Part shown: positions 1-13,921 of the stretch, in pieces
Numbering within the stretch: position 1 is the stretch's first letter
Layout: each line of letters begins with the position of its first letter
From: Echinococcus granulosus
Lineage: Eukaryota; Platyhelminthes; Cestoda; Cyclophyllidea; Taeniidae
DNA length: 64,000 nucleotides
Assembly (NCBI RefSeq): GCF_000524195.1
Contig: NW_020170393.1
Location: 186,001-250,000 of the forward strand
Reading direction: 5' to 3'
Notes under the pieces: generated by a model
Seen by the model: only the letters and a program-made list of their open reading frames with translations
What the model was told of the DNA's origin: nothing
Database searches by the model: none
Program-made: the position numbers and the translations under genes

Positions 1-1483
1 CTGGAGAAGTCATTGGAGATCCTAAAAGAGGCCCACCCCAATGCATATGCTAACCTCATAGAGAGATTAAATATCAAGAGAATGAATTCTTCTATTCCAC
101 CTATATTTATACGCATTTGTCAACTTTTTTAATGAAATCCAATTTTACCATTAAAGTGATTCTTCTGATTCCTATGCTATGTAGCGCACCGCGTGTCCCC
201 CTAATGCGTATGCCTTTTTTTCTCTTTTATCCAACAGATGAGTGAGAATAAAACTGTTGTGATTGAGCAGCACACTTCTTCAGGACAGACCCTAAAACCG
301 GTATTTATCTATTCTCGGGAGGAATATTTCGATGCTCCCCTACCATCCCAGAAGTGAGTGACTGCGTTTTGAAGGTCTATTCGCCAACTACTGTTCATTC
401 TGTCTCCCACGTATCTTTCCCTAGACCAAAATTGGAATTGCAGTTACGTCCATATGATCTAAATTCTTCTGTTTCGGCACCGTCATTGTTCGGGAGTAGA
501 CATTTTTGTAAAAGAAGGCTTGAGGGAACAAAAATGATTTATCTTTGTAGGCCTTTTGTTTACTTATGGGACACATGTGTATATATGACTTGTTCTGTTT
601 TCTTTATTTCCCGATTCATTTGATATCACTTTTTGCCTTGCCAGATGTGCTTTTTTGACTTGTGTCAAGAATTGGTACTATTTTGGCTCGCTTTGTTCTT
701 AGATCACATCAGGTCTCGACCCTCAGTGTGCCTCGTGAATCGCCTAACATCATAGCCATGCCAAAACACCTTCCTTGTAAGTTAGTATCGAGATATTTAA
801 CTGAACTATGCTTCTCTCAAAATCTCCAAAATGCCTGCTTTTTCTACTCTAAACCATCCCTAATTCGGCTGGGTTACTCTAGGAGTCATTCGTTCTTTCC
901 ATGTTCTATCAGCTTTAAAGAACCTTGATGCTACCCATGTCGGTGTTATTTTGGAAATAACAATCGCGATTTTGGGTGATTTTTAATTTTTAATTAGATC
1001 CTTATGCTCTCTGCCCATCATACCATTTGTTGTAAAACGACAAAGGGTTTTATTCATGGTGTTTGTAATTTTTTGACCGGCAGGCAATTCACTTTCCTGA
1101 GGGCTCTACTCCGTAGTTTTTTTCATAATCTCATGGGCTATTGTCAAATCCAATCGCAACTTGGTTTCATTTCTATTAGACTTTTTCCCGGAACCGCGTC
1201 ACTAACTGCTTATTTAAAATGCATTCATTTGTTGTGTTGCGACGAATTTCTATACATTGCCGGTACCTTTGTATATCGGCTTGATTTATTATGGTCGAAA
1301 GTGTTTGGAGAATTTAACAGGCAATACACATCGAATGCTTGCTGTGAATATTGCTGGAGCAGGTTGTCATTGTTCGTGAGTACCTGTTCCTTTGCTGTGG
1401 TTTCGAGATATTCAGCGATTCATGAGTTAATATCACTTCGAGAAGTCATGGTAAGCCCACTTTATTTTTTCATTCTCTTTTAA
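1..1483 (+). CDS. 3' part of an unrecognised gene (tentative exons)
   Basis: I do not recognise this protein. Positions 1-132 read as an open, helix-like stretch (starts LEKSLEILKEAHPNAYANLI) ending in TAA, with no convincing donor site. A separate chain of possible exons follows: 238-353 (acceptor CAG at 235-237, donor GTGAGT at 354; contains VFIYSREEYFDAPLPSQ), 703-776, 913-975, 1321-1375 and 1408-1483. The phases match across these junctions. The chain ends at TAA 1481-1483, and AATAAA lies at 1503-1508. Without the splice at 354 the reading would stop at TGA 355-357, so an alternative is that a gene ends there. The exons are short and were picked by phase, so some may be false. The 5' part of the gene lies outside the window. 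Confidence 0.3.
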
Positions 1484-1502
1484 ATCTGTTTTCAAGCATA
1501 TT

Positions 1503-1508
1503 AATAAA
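1503..1508 (+). terminator. Possible polyadenylation signal AATAAA
   Basis: AATAAA lies 19 bases after the candidate stop codon at 1481-1483. It is the main reason for ending the first gene here. A six-base AT-rich motif is weak evidence on its own. Confidence 0.35.
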
Positions 1509-3484
1509 CTGAAACAAATTCACAAGAAATGGGGGCTCTCATGTTTCGGTAACCGTGACAAACATCCACCTCAAGTGTCATTGGTGTCCGGACGACCTTA
1601 ATCATAATTGTGGTAACTTCATCTCAAACTGATTTCTATAAAAAGGCCTTGTTAAGACTAGTTACTATCTATTTTGAGGGTTTTGGCTCTGCACGATCTT
1701 TGCTATCGTTACCGAAGATTTCCATGATTGCCGATTCGCTTTAGCACAAAGGTCAGTTCGGCTCCTAGCGGCGGAATATAATGCAAATAGCTGATTCCAG
1801 TGCTAAGTTTGCGTGCCGCCAGCGCAGGCGTGCTTTGTAATCGCGTACCCGCATCTTCCTGGTCATTCCCAGACAAACAGCACGTGACGTCTTAACACCA
1901 AAGTGACATCATGCGGGTGAATTAACTTGTTTACCTTAGTAACTTTATTACCTTTTGATGAGCCGAAGTTGGTGAATGGTGTGTTTAATACTATATCGGC
2001 TGAATCTCTCACCTGCCCCTGCTACAGGAGGAGATCGAGTGATCGTCTTGCTCCGCTTCTGTCTGGTGAAGTACCAAGTTTTTCTATGTTCATACGAACA
2101 AACTTCTGTTTTCTACACCCCCATCTGTGTGTGGGTGGGTCTCTTCTCCACGAGTAGGCGTTTTCACGCCTCAACGCGAAACACGGAAGACAGCAACCCG
2201 TTGTGACTTGCTCGTACCGTACACAGTAAACAGGACTCTGCAACTCATACATACAACTCATGCATACATTGTGATGGTGCATGTTTGCATGACTAGCGTC
2301 ATACCTGATCATCCCGTTACTTCAGCCACACGCGGAGGTAGGTGGTGGTAGCCACGTCGATGGATCACTTGGTGCCATGTTTTTCTAGATAAGAAAAGCA
2401 ACGTTCTCAGTTTTTGTCTAGATTTCTCCTCGTTTGGTTTTACTTCATGTTTGTCTGAATTTTTCCCTGTAACTGGATTGAATAATAAAGGCTCCATATG
2501 AGCAGTGCCTTTTGTCTGCTTTTCATGTTTCTTTCTAAAGCATCTTAATCTATTTTTAAAACTAAGATTTAAGAAACCGTCCACGAAAAATGCGTAGAAT
2601 TCAGATAACCAGCAGCCATAACATCGTCTGCTTTGTTCTGCAAAATACAATCTCGTTGGCAAGCCACTACTTATTGCTGTCACAATATGGTCAAATAATA
2701 TTATCATACCAAAGTTGAGCAAAATCAGTGCATATAGTTATCAGGGGTGAAAGTCTGCTTATGTGTTTTTTACACCACAAAAGCCAACATCGAAATCCAC
2801 GTGTCAAGGTTCAGCTAAGTGAAGCTGGTAGTTCCCCATTGGTTTAATCCCAAATTATTAAGTGTAAAGATTTAGGTACATTTAAAATACGAGATATACA
2901 CAAAGGTCGCGAACTCCTGCCCTAGAGCAATCTCGAAGTTGCTTTGCTCTTATGCTTCATGGAGCACACATTTCATTGTTCAGCAATGCTAAACGAGCGT
3001 TTTTTTTTTCTAGCCATGGCTTGGGCTTGAAAAAAGATGCTACTTTATCCCTCTACGCGTCTCTACTTTCATTTATGCAGCTATCGTGCTCAGGCACTTT
3101 TGTTTGCTTAATTTACTTTTTTGAACAGATTTTAAATTTTGGATCGATGATAATAGCACATTGACTCAATACTTCTACGCGCGAATTACGTTTGCTTCTT
3201 GTGTTAATTCAAGTGGTCACCAATTTTTCCGACTAAATTTTCCGGCCTCCTTACCCCTTGCTGATTTACATTCGTCCGTCTCAACTCGAGTTCCCCTCCC
3301 ACTGCGGATACTTGGAGGCATCGATCACTTCTGAATTAGACGATTTTCATTTGTCTTTTGCCCTACCGAGCGTCAATTTGTCTACCTGTCCCCGTGTGCG
3401 TGTTTTTACATGTCCGGTCGTGTGTCACAGACACCGGAAATGCTCATTTAATTTCACTTTTCCCGGGGCTTTTCAGCCTACGTC
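1509..3484. other. Intergenic DNA, no supported gene
   Basis: The stretch is T-rich with short overlapping open frames on both strands, none of which resembles a known family. A splice-like segment at about 2037-2068 (acceptor CTACAG, donor GTGAAG) could not be joined to anything. The end of this stretch should hold the promoter and 5' leader of the SUN gene. A pyrimidine-rich acceptor (CTTTTCAG) ends at 3476, eight bases before the SUN start codon. Confidence 0.4.
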
Positions 3485-6400
3485 ATGGCAGGCGAGTACG
3501 CGGTTCCGAATGCACAGCTAGTGCGACGGCGCATCGACTACCAGGAGACCGCCGAGTACCGTGTGGTCCGACCCACCGCCGGCTCCGTTAGTGCTGTTGA
3601 CGGTCGTGGGGACGTCTCCGTTGGTCTACGCAAGCCTCTTACAGTCAGTACGGAGGAGTTTTCCAAAAGGACTGGTGATGAGAAACTGTCCACTGGGTGA
3701 GTTACTGGGTCATTTCAAACATTAGATATGAGTTAAAGGGTTTTGCTATCTTAGGGACATCTCTTTTGGCATAGGTGGCAAAGTCACAAAGGTCTCTACC
3801 TGCATCCAACTGATTTTTTTGTCCAGAGATGTTCGCTTTCATGCCATGACGAACTAGGAAGGGGGGCTTTGAAGCTACTTCTGACGCTCAATTGTTTAAT
3901 TCCTGTGTCGAAATGTATCTATTTTCTTTATCATGCTTAGCTGTTCCATACGTTCAGATTCAATGGTATAAAAATACTAAAGTCGAAGCAAAGTGTCTTC
4001 CTCCACTTCAGCCCTCATTTCATTACCATCTTTGATGTTTAATGCGGTTTAATTTCAAGTTTAAAATCCCTTGGGCAGAAATTATCACTTGAGGAGGTAT
4101 GGGCTGGAGTGCCGTATTCACGATCTGCATCTTCATTTGATAAATGCTTCACTGACGATTACCACAAGCCAAAATGTGCTTTCAGGGTTGTAATAGTTCA
4201 GCTCTGTGCTAAGAACCCAAGACTTTTCTACTCTTTTTCTCTCAGACTTCTTGCTTCATAACTGAATAGGCAAGACGAGTGTTACACTTATCTGAACTCT
4301 AAAATAATGGCTTATTTTAGTCGGCTGTATAATGTAACAGTAATACTTTTTTTTTCAATGTACGTAGGTAAGCACTTTAGGTACAAGGAACGCTTGCTTT
4401 GACAATGATGACTACACTAGTGGCGTTCATGAGGCAGTCTGTCTCACCATTTATATGACTTTTGCTTTAGGAGCAGTTTATTATCCCCAACTCGCCGTAG
4501 AACTCGGGTCTCGATTGTCGAACCCACAGATCGTGTGCTTCGATCGCAAAATCGGAGGGTTGGTTTACCACTCTGCGAGGTGAAATGGTGTCTTTTTGCT
4601 CTCTGATCAGTTATTCTTTCCCCCCACTAGAGTGTGAGCATGTTACAAAGGAATATGAACTATGGCATCGAACAGGAGACGAAGACTCCATCTACATCAG
4701 TGCTGGAGGAGGAGGGAGAGGACAACTTTACGCCACTGGCCACTCACAGTCGCCAGGCCGCTGTCAGACGTCGTGTTACCGAAGTTGAGGAAGGGGAGCA
4801 TGCTTACCATCGCAACGTCGAGGTCACGCCCCTCGAGGAAGACCACCCGCCACCGTGAGTATCTTCTTAACCTTTTTTTTCCTCTAGTGTTTCCACAACC
4901 CCATTTTCCCTATTGAAATTCCCATTCATGTCATAGTCATATTATTTCTACGTTACATGGTCATGATTTTAATTTTCCCCCAATGGTTATTCTTCAGTAC
5001 TAAGAGACCCGGTGAGGTCGCCTTTGAATGAAGTTTTCAGCGTCTCTGTAGTTGATGGATTCTTTGGCCACTCTCAGTCGCATTTGAAAAGAAGAGAAGG
5101 GAAGTAATGAAGTCTTTCTTCTTTTGATAGGTAGCCTCTGAAATGCTTGGAGTACGGGCGAAATTGAGATTTTTGGTTTTATTTTTGCTTTCCACTAGCG
5201 GTAACGATCTGTGCCCTCTTTTGATGTTTCATCTAAATTGGCCTATCTTTAAACACCTTAGATATTTGAGGTGCAAATAGGGGTATGTAAACACGTATTG
5301 CTGTTTCCCCGCTTATGGCGTATTTTTGGTTTCAGTTCATACAGTGGCGCTGTGAATACATTGACGAGCCGTCCATGGCACCTATCCAGTATGCTGGGTA
5401 CGTATTTTCCCCCACCACTTCCGTACTCATGAACGTGCTTTCAATAGTTTGTCTTCTCCATCGATGACGAGGCCGTTAATACCACAATTTGCCTTGCTTA
5501 TATTAACTCCCTCACAGGTGAAGGAACCATTTGTTTCTTCCAAATTTCAAGACAGTTTAGTCATTTTGAGTACGTAATCACTAGCTTCAAATGACTTACG
5601 ACTCGATTTCCACAACTGTTTGCTTAATGGAGAATTCCCTAGTAAATTCAAACCTATTCTCATCCAGGGTGCAGTCAAAACTATTTCTGAAGGGGGTAAA
5701 TTGTAATTGAAATAATCAGATAGGCTATTTGCTGACCATCAACCACCAGTGAGTTTCTCTCTTTCCCCCTCACCACGTTTTTAGGCTTGTCTGCAGAACC
5801 CTCCTATCGCAGTCCATCACTCCGCGCTGAAGAGGAACGACGTTGCCACTCCACTGCTGCTGACACCAGCTCCTCCTCCCACCTCACCTCGTGCCTTACC
5901 TCCCCTTTGAGGTGCAGACTAACCTCTTGCCTCCTTAATCTTATTGCGATTCCGCTGGTGCTTCTACATTACCTATCAGTCGCCATCACTGCCGCAGGAA
6001 AGACCGCAGCCTCCGCCCTTTCCAACCTCTACCACAGAACCACCATCACCAGCGGCAGGGGTAGCGGTAGCAGCTCAACGAAGCACTCGCGAGTGTATAG
6101 GAGGAACTCCTATGATGAGCCCGGTTTCTCTTATGCGTGAGTGGTGAAGTGTCGTCATGCGGTTAATTGGTCGATAATTTAGTTCTGAATTTTCTACTTT
6201 CATAGGCAATTTTCTCGGTCTGTGCCGGGGCCTCCAGGCAGATCGCATGACTTTACGCTACTGTCGCCCCTATTTTTCAGTCCTTTATTGAAAATAAGCC
6301 CGGGAACCGGAATAAGATGCATCAGTTGAATTGTCGGCTAACGCGATAAATTTTATGTTTATTCCCGTACCTTGACTCCAGTTCTCTTCCACGCGCGAGT

Positions 6401-9400
6401 GAACCGTCTGGCGATATTTGTGGGAGCGTTTTTATTGCTCATCATGTCAGAGTTTCGAAGTACGATAAACAAATTCAATTAGTTGCATCAAGTGTTTGCC
6501 TTTGTTAGGTTATGCAAAAATTCGACTACAACGTGGCTAGTAATGTCTGTGTCGCTTAGGGGGGGATGCACTAGTTGTATATCTAACTAGAAAATCCTCA
6601 TATTTATTGTGAAGTGAAACGTGTATATGGTATTATTTTTACTTTGGCTAGTTAGCTGACCTATCGCTTGCTGTGTATTAAGGCTCTAGTGTAACCTTCC
6701 CTTTTTAATTCTGCAGCCAAAACGGCTCCAAAGGCGCTGGCTATCGTGGTCATCGCTCCCAGGACATTACCTCTTTGTTGTGCTGTGGAAGAACTCCAAG
6801 TTATTGCTGTCCCCTCTTCCTCCTCTTACTCCTTCTACTGGCTACTCTGGCCGGATTTCTCTTCCGCCCGGCGGGTAAGCTGGAAGAATGAGAAAGCGTT
6901 ACGGCTTTAGCTCCATTTGACGGTTCAAATGTGGGTTTTGTTCCTTCCATCCACTCGTTTCAGCTTCCCTTTTTTAAATTATGCATCACTGTTTGCTAGT
7001 AGTCTGCTGAGTCGTGAGTCATAGTCATAATTGTTGCCCCGCTTTTGATGATTAAGTTGCACCGCAATCAAAGACGGTTTCCATGTCTGCGCACATTCAC
7101 ACACACTATTCTGATGACCTACGCGATACCTTTCTGTTGCCAAGCCCAATGTTAGTATGCGTGATGTTGCGGGCACCGCCATTTGAACTGATTTGATTTG
7201 TTTGCCAACCAGAAATGATTCCTCGTTCCTTCTCTTGGAGTTCTGTGATTTCTCAAAAGTCTCATGATTACGTGAACACTTTTGCAGAGGTCAATCCGGC
7301 GTTGGACGAGACTCCTTTCTTCTTCGGTCTGCTGCCTTCGGACGCGCAATGCATTCGCCTTGCATTTGCTGACTCCCACGCCAATGTTGATGTAGGTCCG
7401 TTTCATGCTCCGCACAATCTCCGCTGGAACTGCCTCTCGTGGAGCATATGGGAACCCAGTGTTGCTGTTTTGAAACGTCAGTCCTCTGTTTGGTGGGATT
7501 GGGTGAAAAGTCTATTCACATTAGACTCTTCTGTTCTTGCTCCTTCGCCGCCAGACCATCCCTCCACTCAGGGTTAGTTCATTTAGCTTAAAAACTCATT
7601 TTAGTAGTAGTTGATAAAATCATAAGACTAGACTTTCGCCTAGTTATCACTGCAAAAGAGGCACAAAGTATAAATTTACCAAGTGACAAAGCTAAGTCCA
7701 GTCTACCTTAACAGTATGCTAGTTTGCTTTTTTGGACTTTGTACCTTATGTGGTTGTTTTTAACATTGGGGAGTGCGATAAACTGTCCGGATTCGTATTT
7801 TATTCATTTTTCTGGCATTCAGATTCTTATCAACCGATTACATCTTTGGAAGGAATTGACAAGCTACTGCAGCGACTCCAAGCAATTGACGACAGAATGA
7901 CTGACCTCAATAGGTTTGTTTGCTAAGAAACTTTTTGTGCCGTTTTCGTACTAATTAGACTTGAGGTCGGCTGCACCAACCATACTCAGACAGGTTTATT
8001 CTTGGTAGTAATTCAGTCATCATCTCAGTCAATCGACGTCTTTGTGTGCGTTCTTCACCATCTTACGGATAAGATCCCATCATCGCCATTTTTAATTACT
8101 TCAGACAAGTGACAGAGTTGAAGCAAGCCAATCAGGATCGTTTAGACACCCACACCAAGGAATATGATGTTATCAGCACCGATGTTAGCCGGCTACAAGC
8201 AGTCATTGACTCACTGAAACAGCAGATCACTCTCATTGCCGATAAGGTGACTGGAGAGGACGGTGATGATCAGCATCGACAACGCATCATTGATGACCTG
8301 GTCGAGCAGGCAACATTCGTGTCGACGGCCTCATTGGACGCTCGTTTACAGGAGCTGAGGAAACAACTGGAAGCGATGATTAATAAAGGCGTCACCGATT
8401 CGATTACATCAGTTGGTGATCAGCAATTCGAGCAGATCGAGAGATTTGAAAAGACCCTAGGGGAGTTGAGAGCACTTGTGATGACACAAAAATCTGAAAT
8501 GGAGACTAAGGTTAGTCTCTGTTTTCGGAACTGCCTTTTTACTGCTTTTAATACCCTCTAGAAAAGTATCTAGTGTCGGATTGTTTGTAGCTCAAAACCC
8601 TGAGGCAGGAGTTTGAGGCGTACAAGAAGGAGAAGGCCGCCTCGCTGGAGGCATTGAACGCCAAAATCGCCGGTGATGTCGTCTCCGCTGCGGCAGAGTC
8701 ACACAAAAACTTGGCCGCGCTAGAAGAGCGACTGGTTGCTGATGTGGAGAAAATCTCTATCCGAGTTGGCTCCATCGAGCGTCTTAATAAGGATTTAGAG
8801 CAGGCCCTTCAAAAGCTCATCGCTGGCAAGTCATTGGCATTTTCGTATGCATTAAATGCACATGCCTCAAAGCTTTACTTCGTTCGAAGATCTGCAGACG
8901 GAATCGTATTTTGGAGAGATTTCTACAGAGTACAAATGAATTATGTTAAACGGCTTGTTAGGGTTCTAGGTGGGCTCTCGTTCGAAAAAGGAGTCAAAAT
9001 CAGAGGGTCTAAATCAGATTTGTCAAAGTTTTCTTAGAAGGGTGTATAATTCGTTAAAATCTATGTTGGTTGCATGCTTTTTGAGAGGGAATTCTGGTGG
9101 TACGAAAAGTTTGTGATTTGGTCTTTTTCCCACTAACCTTAGAATCAGCCCCCTTACGGCAAACTGAGGCATCACAATCAGTCTCCAAGGAGCGACTGGA
9201 AGAATTGATTGAAGAAATGAAAAATACTTTCTCTGAAAAAATCACTCTTGATCTCAGACAGGTAGCCCTTTTTAATACATCGATCAAAGACGAGTTCGCT
9301 TAGTTCTCCCATGGTTCATTTAAAATTTATGTACCTTTACAGAAAATTACGGAGGAGTTGGCTCGAACGACCGAATCAGGTCCAATGACACAGACGAAGT

Positions 9401-11996
9401 TGATTAACCTCATTAGGAGTACTGTTGACAAAAGACTGAAGGAGACTTTTGCAAGTACGTATTCACAGTAAAGTTTAAATGGATCTTCCTTTAAGCTATC
9501 CACATGGACTGTAATTTTGTTCTCTGTAGACGCACCGCAATCTACGACGGGGGACATTCCAGCTGGGGTGTTGGCCCACATAGACTCGATTTTCGAGGTA
9601 TTTACCGCAGATGGAACGGGTAAGGCGGATTTTGCTCTTGAGTCGGCCGGCGGGACTGTGGTCTCCACGCGATGCACTCGCACCTACACCAGCTTCAAGT
9701 CGGCCGTCTCCCTCTTTGGCATCACTCTCGCCTACTGGTCACGATCTCCCAAGTAAGCCCTTCCCCATTGATTGTACATATGCCGTGGTGCCTGAGTCCC
9801 GCTTGAGCATGTTATGCGACTGGGAATCCACGTATTACTCGATTACGAATGTACAAAAAGTTCAGCTGGCCATTAAAGGTAATGCCGTGAGTGAAATACC
9901 ACTTCACCAAGAGGGCAACTGAGACTGCAGCGTCTGAAGCGCCTATTCACTTAAATGTACGTTCCAAAAAGTTTTGGTTTGTTACGAATCCCTTCTAACT
10001 TTCAACTCACTTGATAAATAACCACTCCGCGCGGGACTGAATGCATCAGGATACGCAATGAAATATGACCAATGGTTTTGTGTTTGGTAAAGCAACCATC
10101 ATATGAGATGGTGCTGCGACTTTTCTTATGGTAGAATTTAATAAGATTAGGGTTGTTAAGAAGAGCTGCATTAGTGGGAATGCTTTATGCCGAATATGGG
10201 ATTAGTCTTAAGAACTGTTGAAGGAATTGGCGCATACGAGTCGGTGTAAACTAATTTGTAGGTGTTGAAAGGATTTGCCGAATTTTGCTCTCTTTTCGGT
10301 ACACGGTCTTTATGTTGTCATTAACCACACATCAGTGTTTTAATCAAAGCTAGAAGAGAGAGGTTGATGCGATGTAGTTTATAGTGAAAACGGTGCTCGT
10401 ACAGTCGTACTACAGTCTTGAAGCATCATTCAAATCTCATTTGGGGCAGTGTTTTGTGGTTTCCTTTCAAAAGAACCTTAATGAATTTACCTAGTTACAG
10501 AATTCCCATAGATTTCATCCATATAAACCTTGGATACATGATTACCATAACCAAAACCTAAGTTGGTCTTTGGATGTTGAAAGGATTTCCGTGGTTAAAC
10601 AAGTTTTTGGAAAAACGTCCATATACGACAGATCGTCCCCATCGTCCATTGGTTTGAACAAATTGGCGGAGGAAATTGAGGGCGTGTTTGTAAAACTGTT
10701 GCAGATAGTCTCATAGCCTAGTGCATTGGAGTTTCTTTAATGAATAACGCTTCTTACTTTAAGCTCGAGTAGTGAGAAGAAATTCTAACCATTGTTGAAC
10801 GTTTATTCAAACTTAAAAACCGATTACCTTCTGTCGGGCCGCACGGAACTATATGCATCGTTAAAATTCGAGAAATTGCTAGTCAACTGCTGTGCTGAAG
10901 TGATTTTGAAGTAATTTGGCGAGTTACTGTGTCTGGCCATCTGGTAAGACGTCGAACCATGCTGTGGTTTGTTTCAGCGAGATCCTCCAGCCGAGCAACC
11001 ACCCGGGCGAGTGTTGGTGCTTCCACGGCAGCGAGGGCCAGGCGATAGTGCGATTAGCGATGCCGGTGCACGTGACTGGGGTCTCACTGGAGCACATACC
11101 CAAGTCCCTGGCGCACACTGGGCGCATCGACTCGGCCCCGCGGGATTTCCTCATCAAGGCCCTCGAGTCGGACTCCGCTCAGGATGGTGACGTTCTCGGC
11201 TCCTTTACCTACAACGCGGATGGCAAACCCATTCAGTATTTCCCTGTCAAGGTGCGAACTTCTTCGTTCTCAGTCTTTTCTCATTAGAACTTCTATTCTT
11301 AAGCAAACGAAGTCACTGTTTAATGTGTCAGAATAGCTTTTTCCGAAAGTCGAGTGTCAGTTTTCACTTTTGATCAACATGATCCTTCATTTGACATATT
11401 TGATGTACCGTGTGAGTATTTATCATCACCGTAAGTTTGATTTATTTCTAAAAGCAATTGGAAAACCTCCTGTGGAAGGACAAGATATCACGTAGACACT
11501 GATCCAAAAGAATGTCAATTCCATCCATTTTAGCAAGAAGTTTCGGTAGTGGTTTCGTTTGTCAAGCTCACTCTTCTTGTATGTTAGACGTTGGCTTGTA
11601 CTCATGCTGCTTAAGTTGACTCACTGTTCATCACATTCCGTCTGATGTGTGTCCATTAACTCCTATTGTTTATCCATTTTTACTACCAAATCTAACTGCT
11701 ATCGAATGGTAAAACGATCCCACCGAATGTTTATTAATTCCTCCAAAGTAATCCAAATTCCATTAGTCGTTACGCAATAGCTAGGATTTTGGATAGCACT
11801 GTTCTAACTTCTGTACGATTTTAATGTATTTGTCTGTTTCCCCTCGTTGTTTGTCTTACTGAAGGCCCGCTCCGATGGCAAGCCGACGGTATTTGTTGAA
11901 TTGGCGATCACCAGTAACCACGGTCATCCGGAATACACGTGCGTCTACCGCCTGCGTGTGCACGGACACATAGCTACCGAGGCGGACGCGAAATAG
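3485..11996 (+). CDS. SUN-domain inner nuclear membrane protein (SUN1/SUN2-like), 15 exons, 1022 aa
   Basis: SUN proteins sit in the inner nuclear membrane and bind KASH proteins to form the LINC bridge between nucleus and cytoskeleton. Exons: 3485-3696, 4471-4579, 4631-4854, 5336-5397, 5785-6136, 6717-6874, 7213-7572, 7823-7913, 8105-8510, 8591-8825, 9143-9261, 9343-9454, 9530-9752, 10978-11251, 11865-11996; all phases agree and the sum is 3069 nt. The first ~240 residues are polar (nucleoplasmic in the family). Hydrophobic segments lie near residues 249-272 and 350-370 (the second is Leu-rich). A coiled-coil-like region spans roughly 490-810. The SUN domain is at ~839-1015, with FALESAGGTVVSTRC, SLFGITLAYWS, PGECWCF, SLEHIPKSL and HGHPEYTCVYRLRVHG. 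The three cysteines known in human SUN2 for the KASH disulfide and the internal disulfide are all present. The intron at 8826-9142 is GC-AG. The gene could equally be called SUN1 or SUN2. Confidence 0.9.
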
Positions 11997-12109
11997 GCTT
12001 TTCTATTCTTATGCTCAATAACAACCCTTTTTTCTCCTTTCTCTGTACGCTTGTTATTCGATGTATTCTCCTCATCCTTCAGTGTATAATAGTTCAAATT
12101 AATGCTTAG

Positions 12110-12115
12110 AATAAA
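12110..12115 (+). terminator. Polyadenylation signal of the SUN gene
   Basis: AATAAA lies 114 bases after the TAG stop at 11994-11996, a normal 3'-UTR distance. Confidence 0.6.
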
Positions 12116-13921
12116 TTTGGGAAGTGCTTAATGTACTGACTGTAAATTGTATTTAGAATACTTTTTGCTAAACTTGTGAATGGTTGGGGGCGGTGTAGGA
12201 TTCGGCGGCCGATTATCCTGTGGAATGATATGCTTTTGTCCATTTGCATTAATTCATAACCACTACAAATCCGCCAACTTTAGGCCGAAGGGTGCAGTGT
12301 TGTCGCCCCCAACTGAAAGTAAGACCCGCCTTGAATAACCCACTTCAAAACCAAATTAGTGGGTTAATAGGGTGCAAAAACAAGGCATTGATTTGAGCAA
12401 AGTATGCTAATCGGAGGCGACGTTTGACCTAAAATGATTCCGAATATTATGAGGTAGATCAACTGATGGCAAAAAATGAAGTAATTCGCTGAACTTTTTT
12501 AAATTTTTTGCTGCAGTGTTTCTATTGAGAAGATCGTTTTCATTTTTATAAGTGCACCTTGAAGCGTGTGCCTTGTCGAAAGACCTCCTGTGCTGCCTGT
12601 GACAGTCCCGCATGGGTCCTGTCACTCTGCGAGCTGATCTCTGTACCCATCCGAGGTGCATCACTGGTCTTAGTGGCTCCGTCCTTCGCCAGTTGAACAG
12701 AAGAATCTCCTCGAAATGCTTGGTTTCAGTGTGAAGCTTTTGGTAGCACAAAACGTTGCACTTTCCTTGTTCCGTGGCTAGTGAGTCGATGAAGGGTCGT
12801 TTCAACAGCTGCATGGATTTATAAATGTTGAACAGATCTCTTCCCTCAGGAAGCGTCGAGCACTGCCACTCACATCGTGCAGAACTCCCAGAGCGTTGGT
12901 ACGAAATTAAAGGCTTTCCTTATTTATTTCTTAACTAGTTTTTCTGGAAACCCTTTCGGTGAATAGGGGTACTGTGTCCTACCGCATTCCCAACTGGGAA
13001 TTCGAAAGCGTGCAGATAGAGGATTTGTTTATGACGTGTAAGGTTTAAAATGAAATCTTTTTAGGCGTCTCGGTTATTACATGAAATTTCGGGGAGCACA
13101 TGTGTTGTGCAGACGCCAAACCCTGTGACATAAGCAGCGAAAGCTGTATTGCTGGAAAATTAGGTCATTGTGAAGTTAAAGGTTGAAGGGTTCTGAAGCG
13201 GATCACCTTGATCCCTGACAGTTCGGGGTCAAAAGGCCTCTATTCTAACTTACCCAATCACCGGCAAACACAGAAGGCAGTGCAGCCTCAAAGTAAACCA
13301 CAAAAAGCCTCTACTCATTAGGCCGAATGCTAGAATCGCACTCTCACCGAGTTCACAAATACCTTACTCAGATGCTATAACTAGACTATATAGCAACGTC
13401 TTTTGTAACATTGGACAAATATCCCTGTCTTTTGATGCAGCTCAAAGAAGTCGCCTCACTAATCACGGAAAGGTGTGAAGATTTTACAAGGCTTGACCTA
13501 CAAGCTTTTCTAACATTTTAGTTCGGCGGTATTTTATGATTTTTTCATTGAAAACCACGCCAAGTTGTCTTTCCTTAAAGCTACTTCACTATGTTTGTAA
13601 ATCAACACAAAGGGTGTGATTTGTGCGCAGAAAAAGCTTAAGTAGCAGTGATTTATTTGATTTTGCGGTGCAACAAATAAATTCGTGTCGTTTTAGTAGC
13701 TCTTTAAGGTAAGTCATTGTGCAAGCAAAAAAATTAACTAAGACGTAAAGAGGGGTAAATACAGCAATGTCTACCTAAAATGTCTAAAACAGAGGCCTTA
13801 GAAATTCACTCAAATCCGCAAATCGAATTGAGTCGACAAACAACTTTACCACCTCCTTCATGTCAGCCCGCATGCAATGCAGTCTGGCCTGGTTGCTCAC
13901 TGTCTTTTGGCGATTTGATTA
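12116..13921. other. Intergenic DNA between the SUN gene and CSN3
   Basis: About 1.8 kb without a supportable gene. A minus-strand open frame of 135 codons at 12407-12814 has no family resemblance and no flanking splice sites that fit. The CSN3 promoter is expected in the last few hundred bases, but I see no clear motif. Confidence 0.4.

Noticed and set aside
2037..2068. Possible exon with acceptor CTACAG and donor GTGAAG
   Set aside because: It could not be joined in phase to the preceding gene or to the SUN gene, and encodes nothing recognisable.
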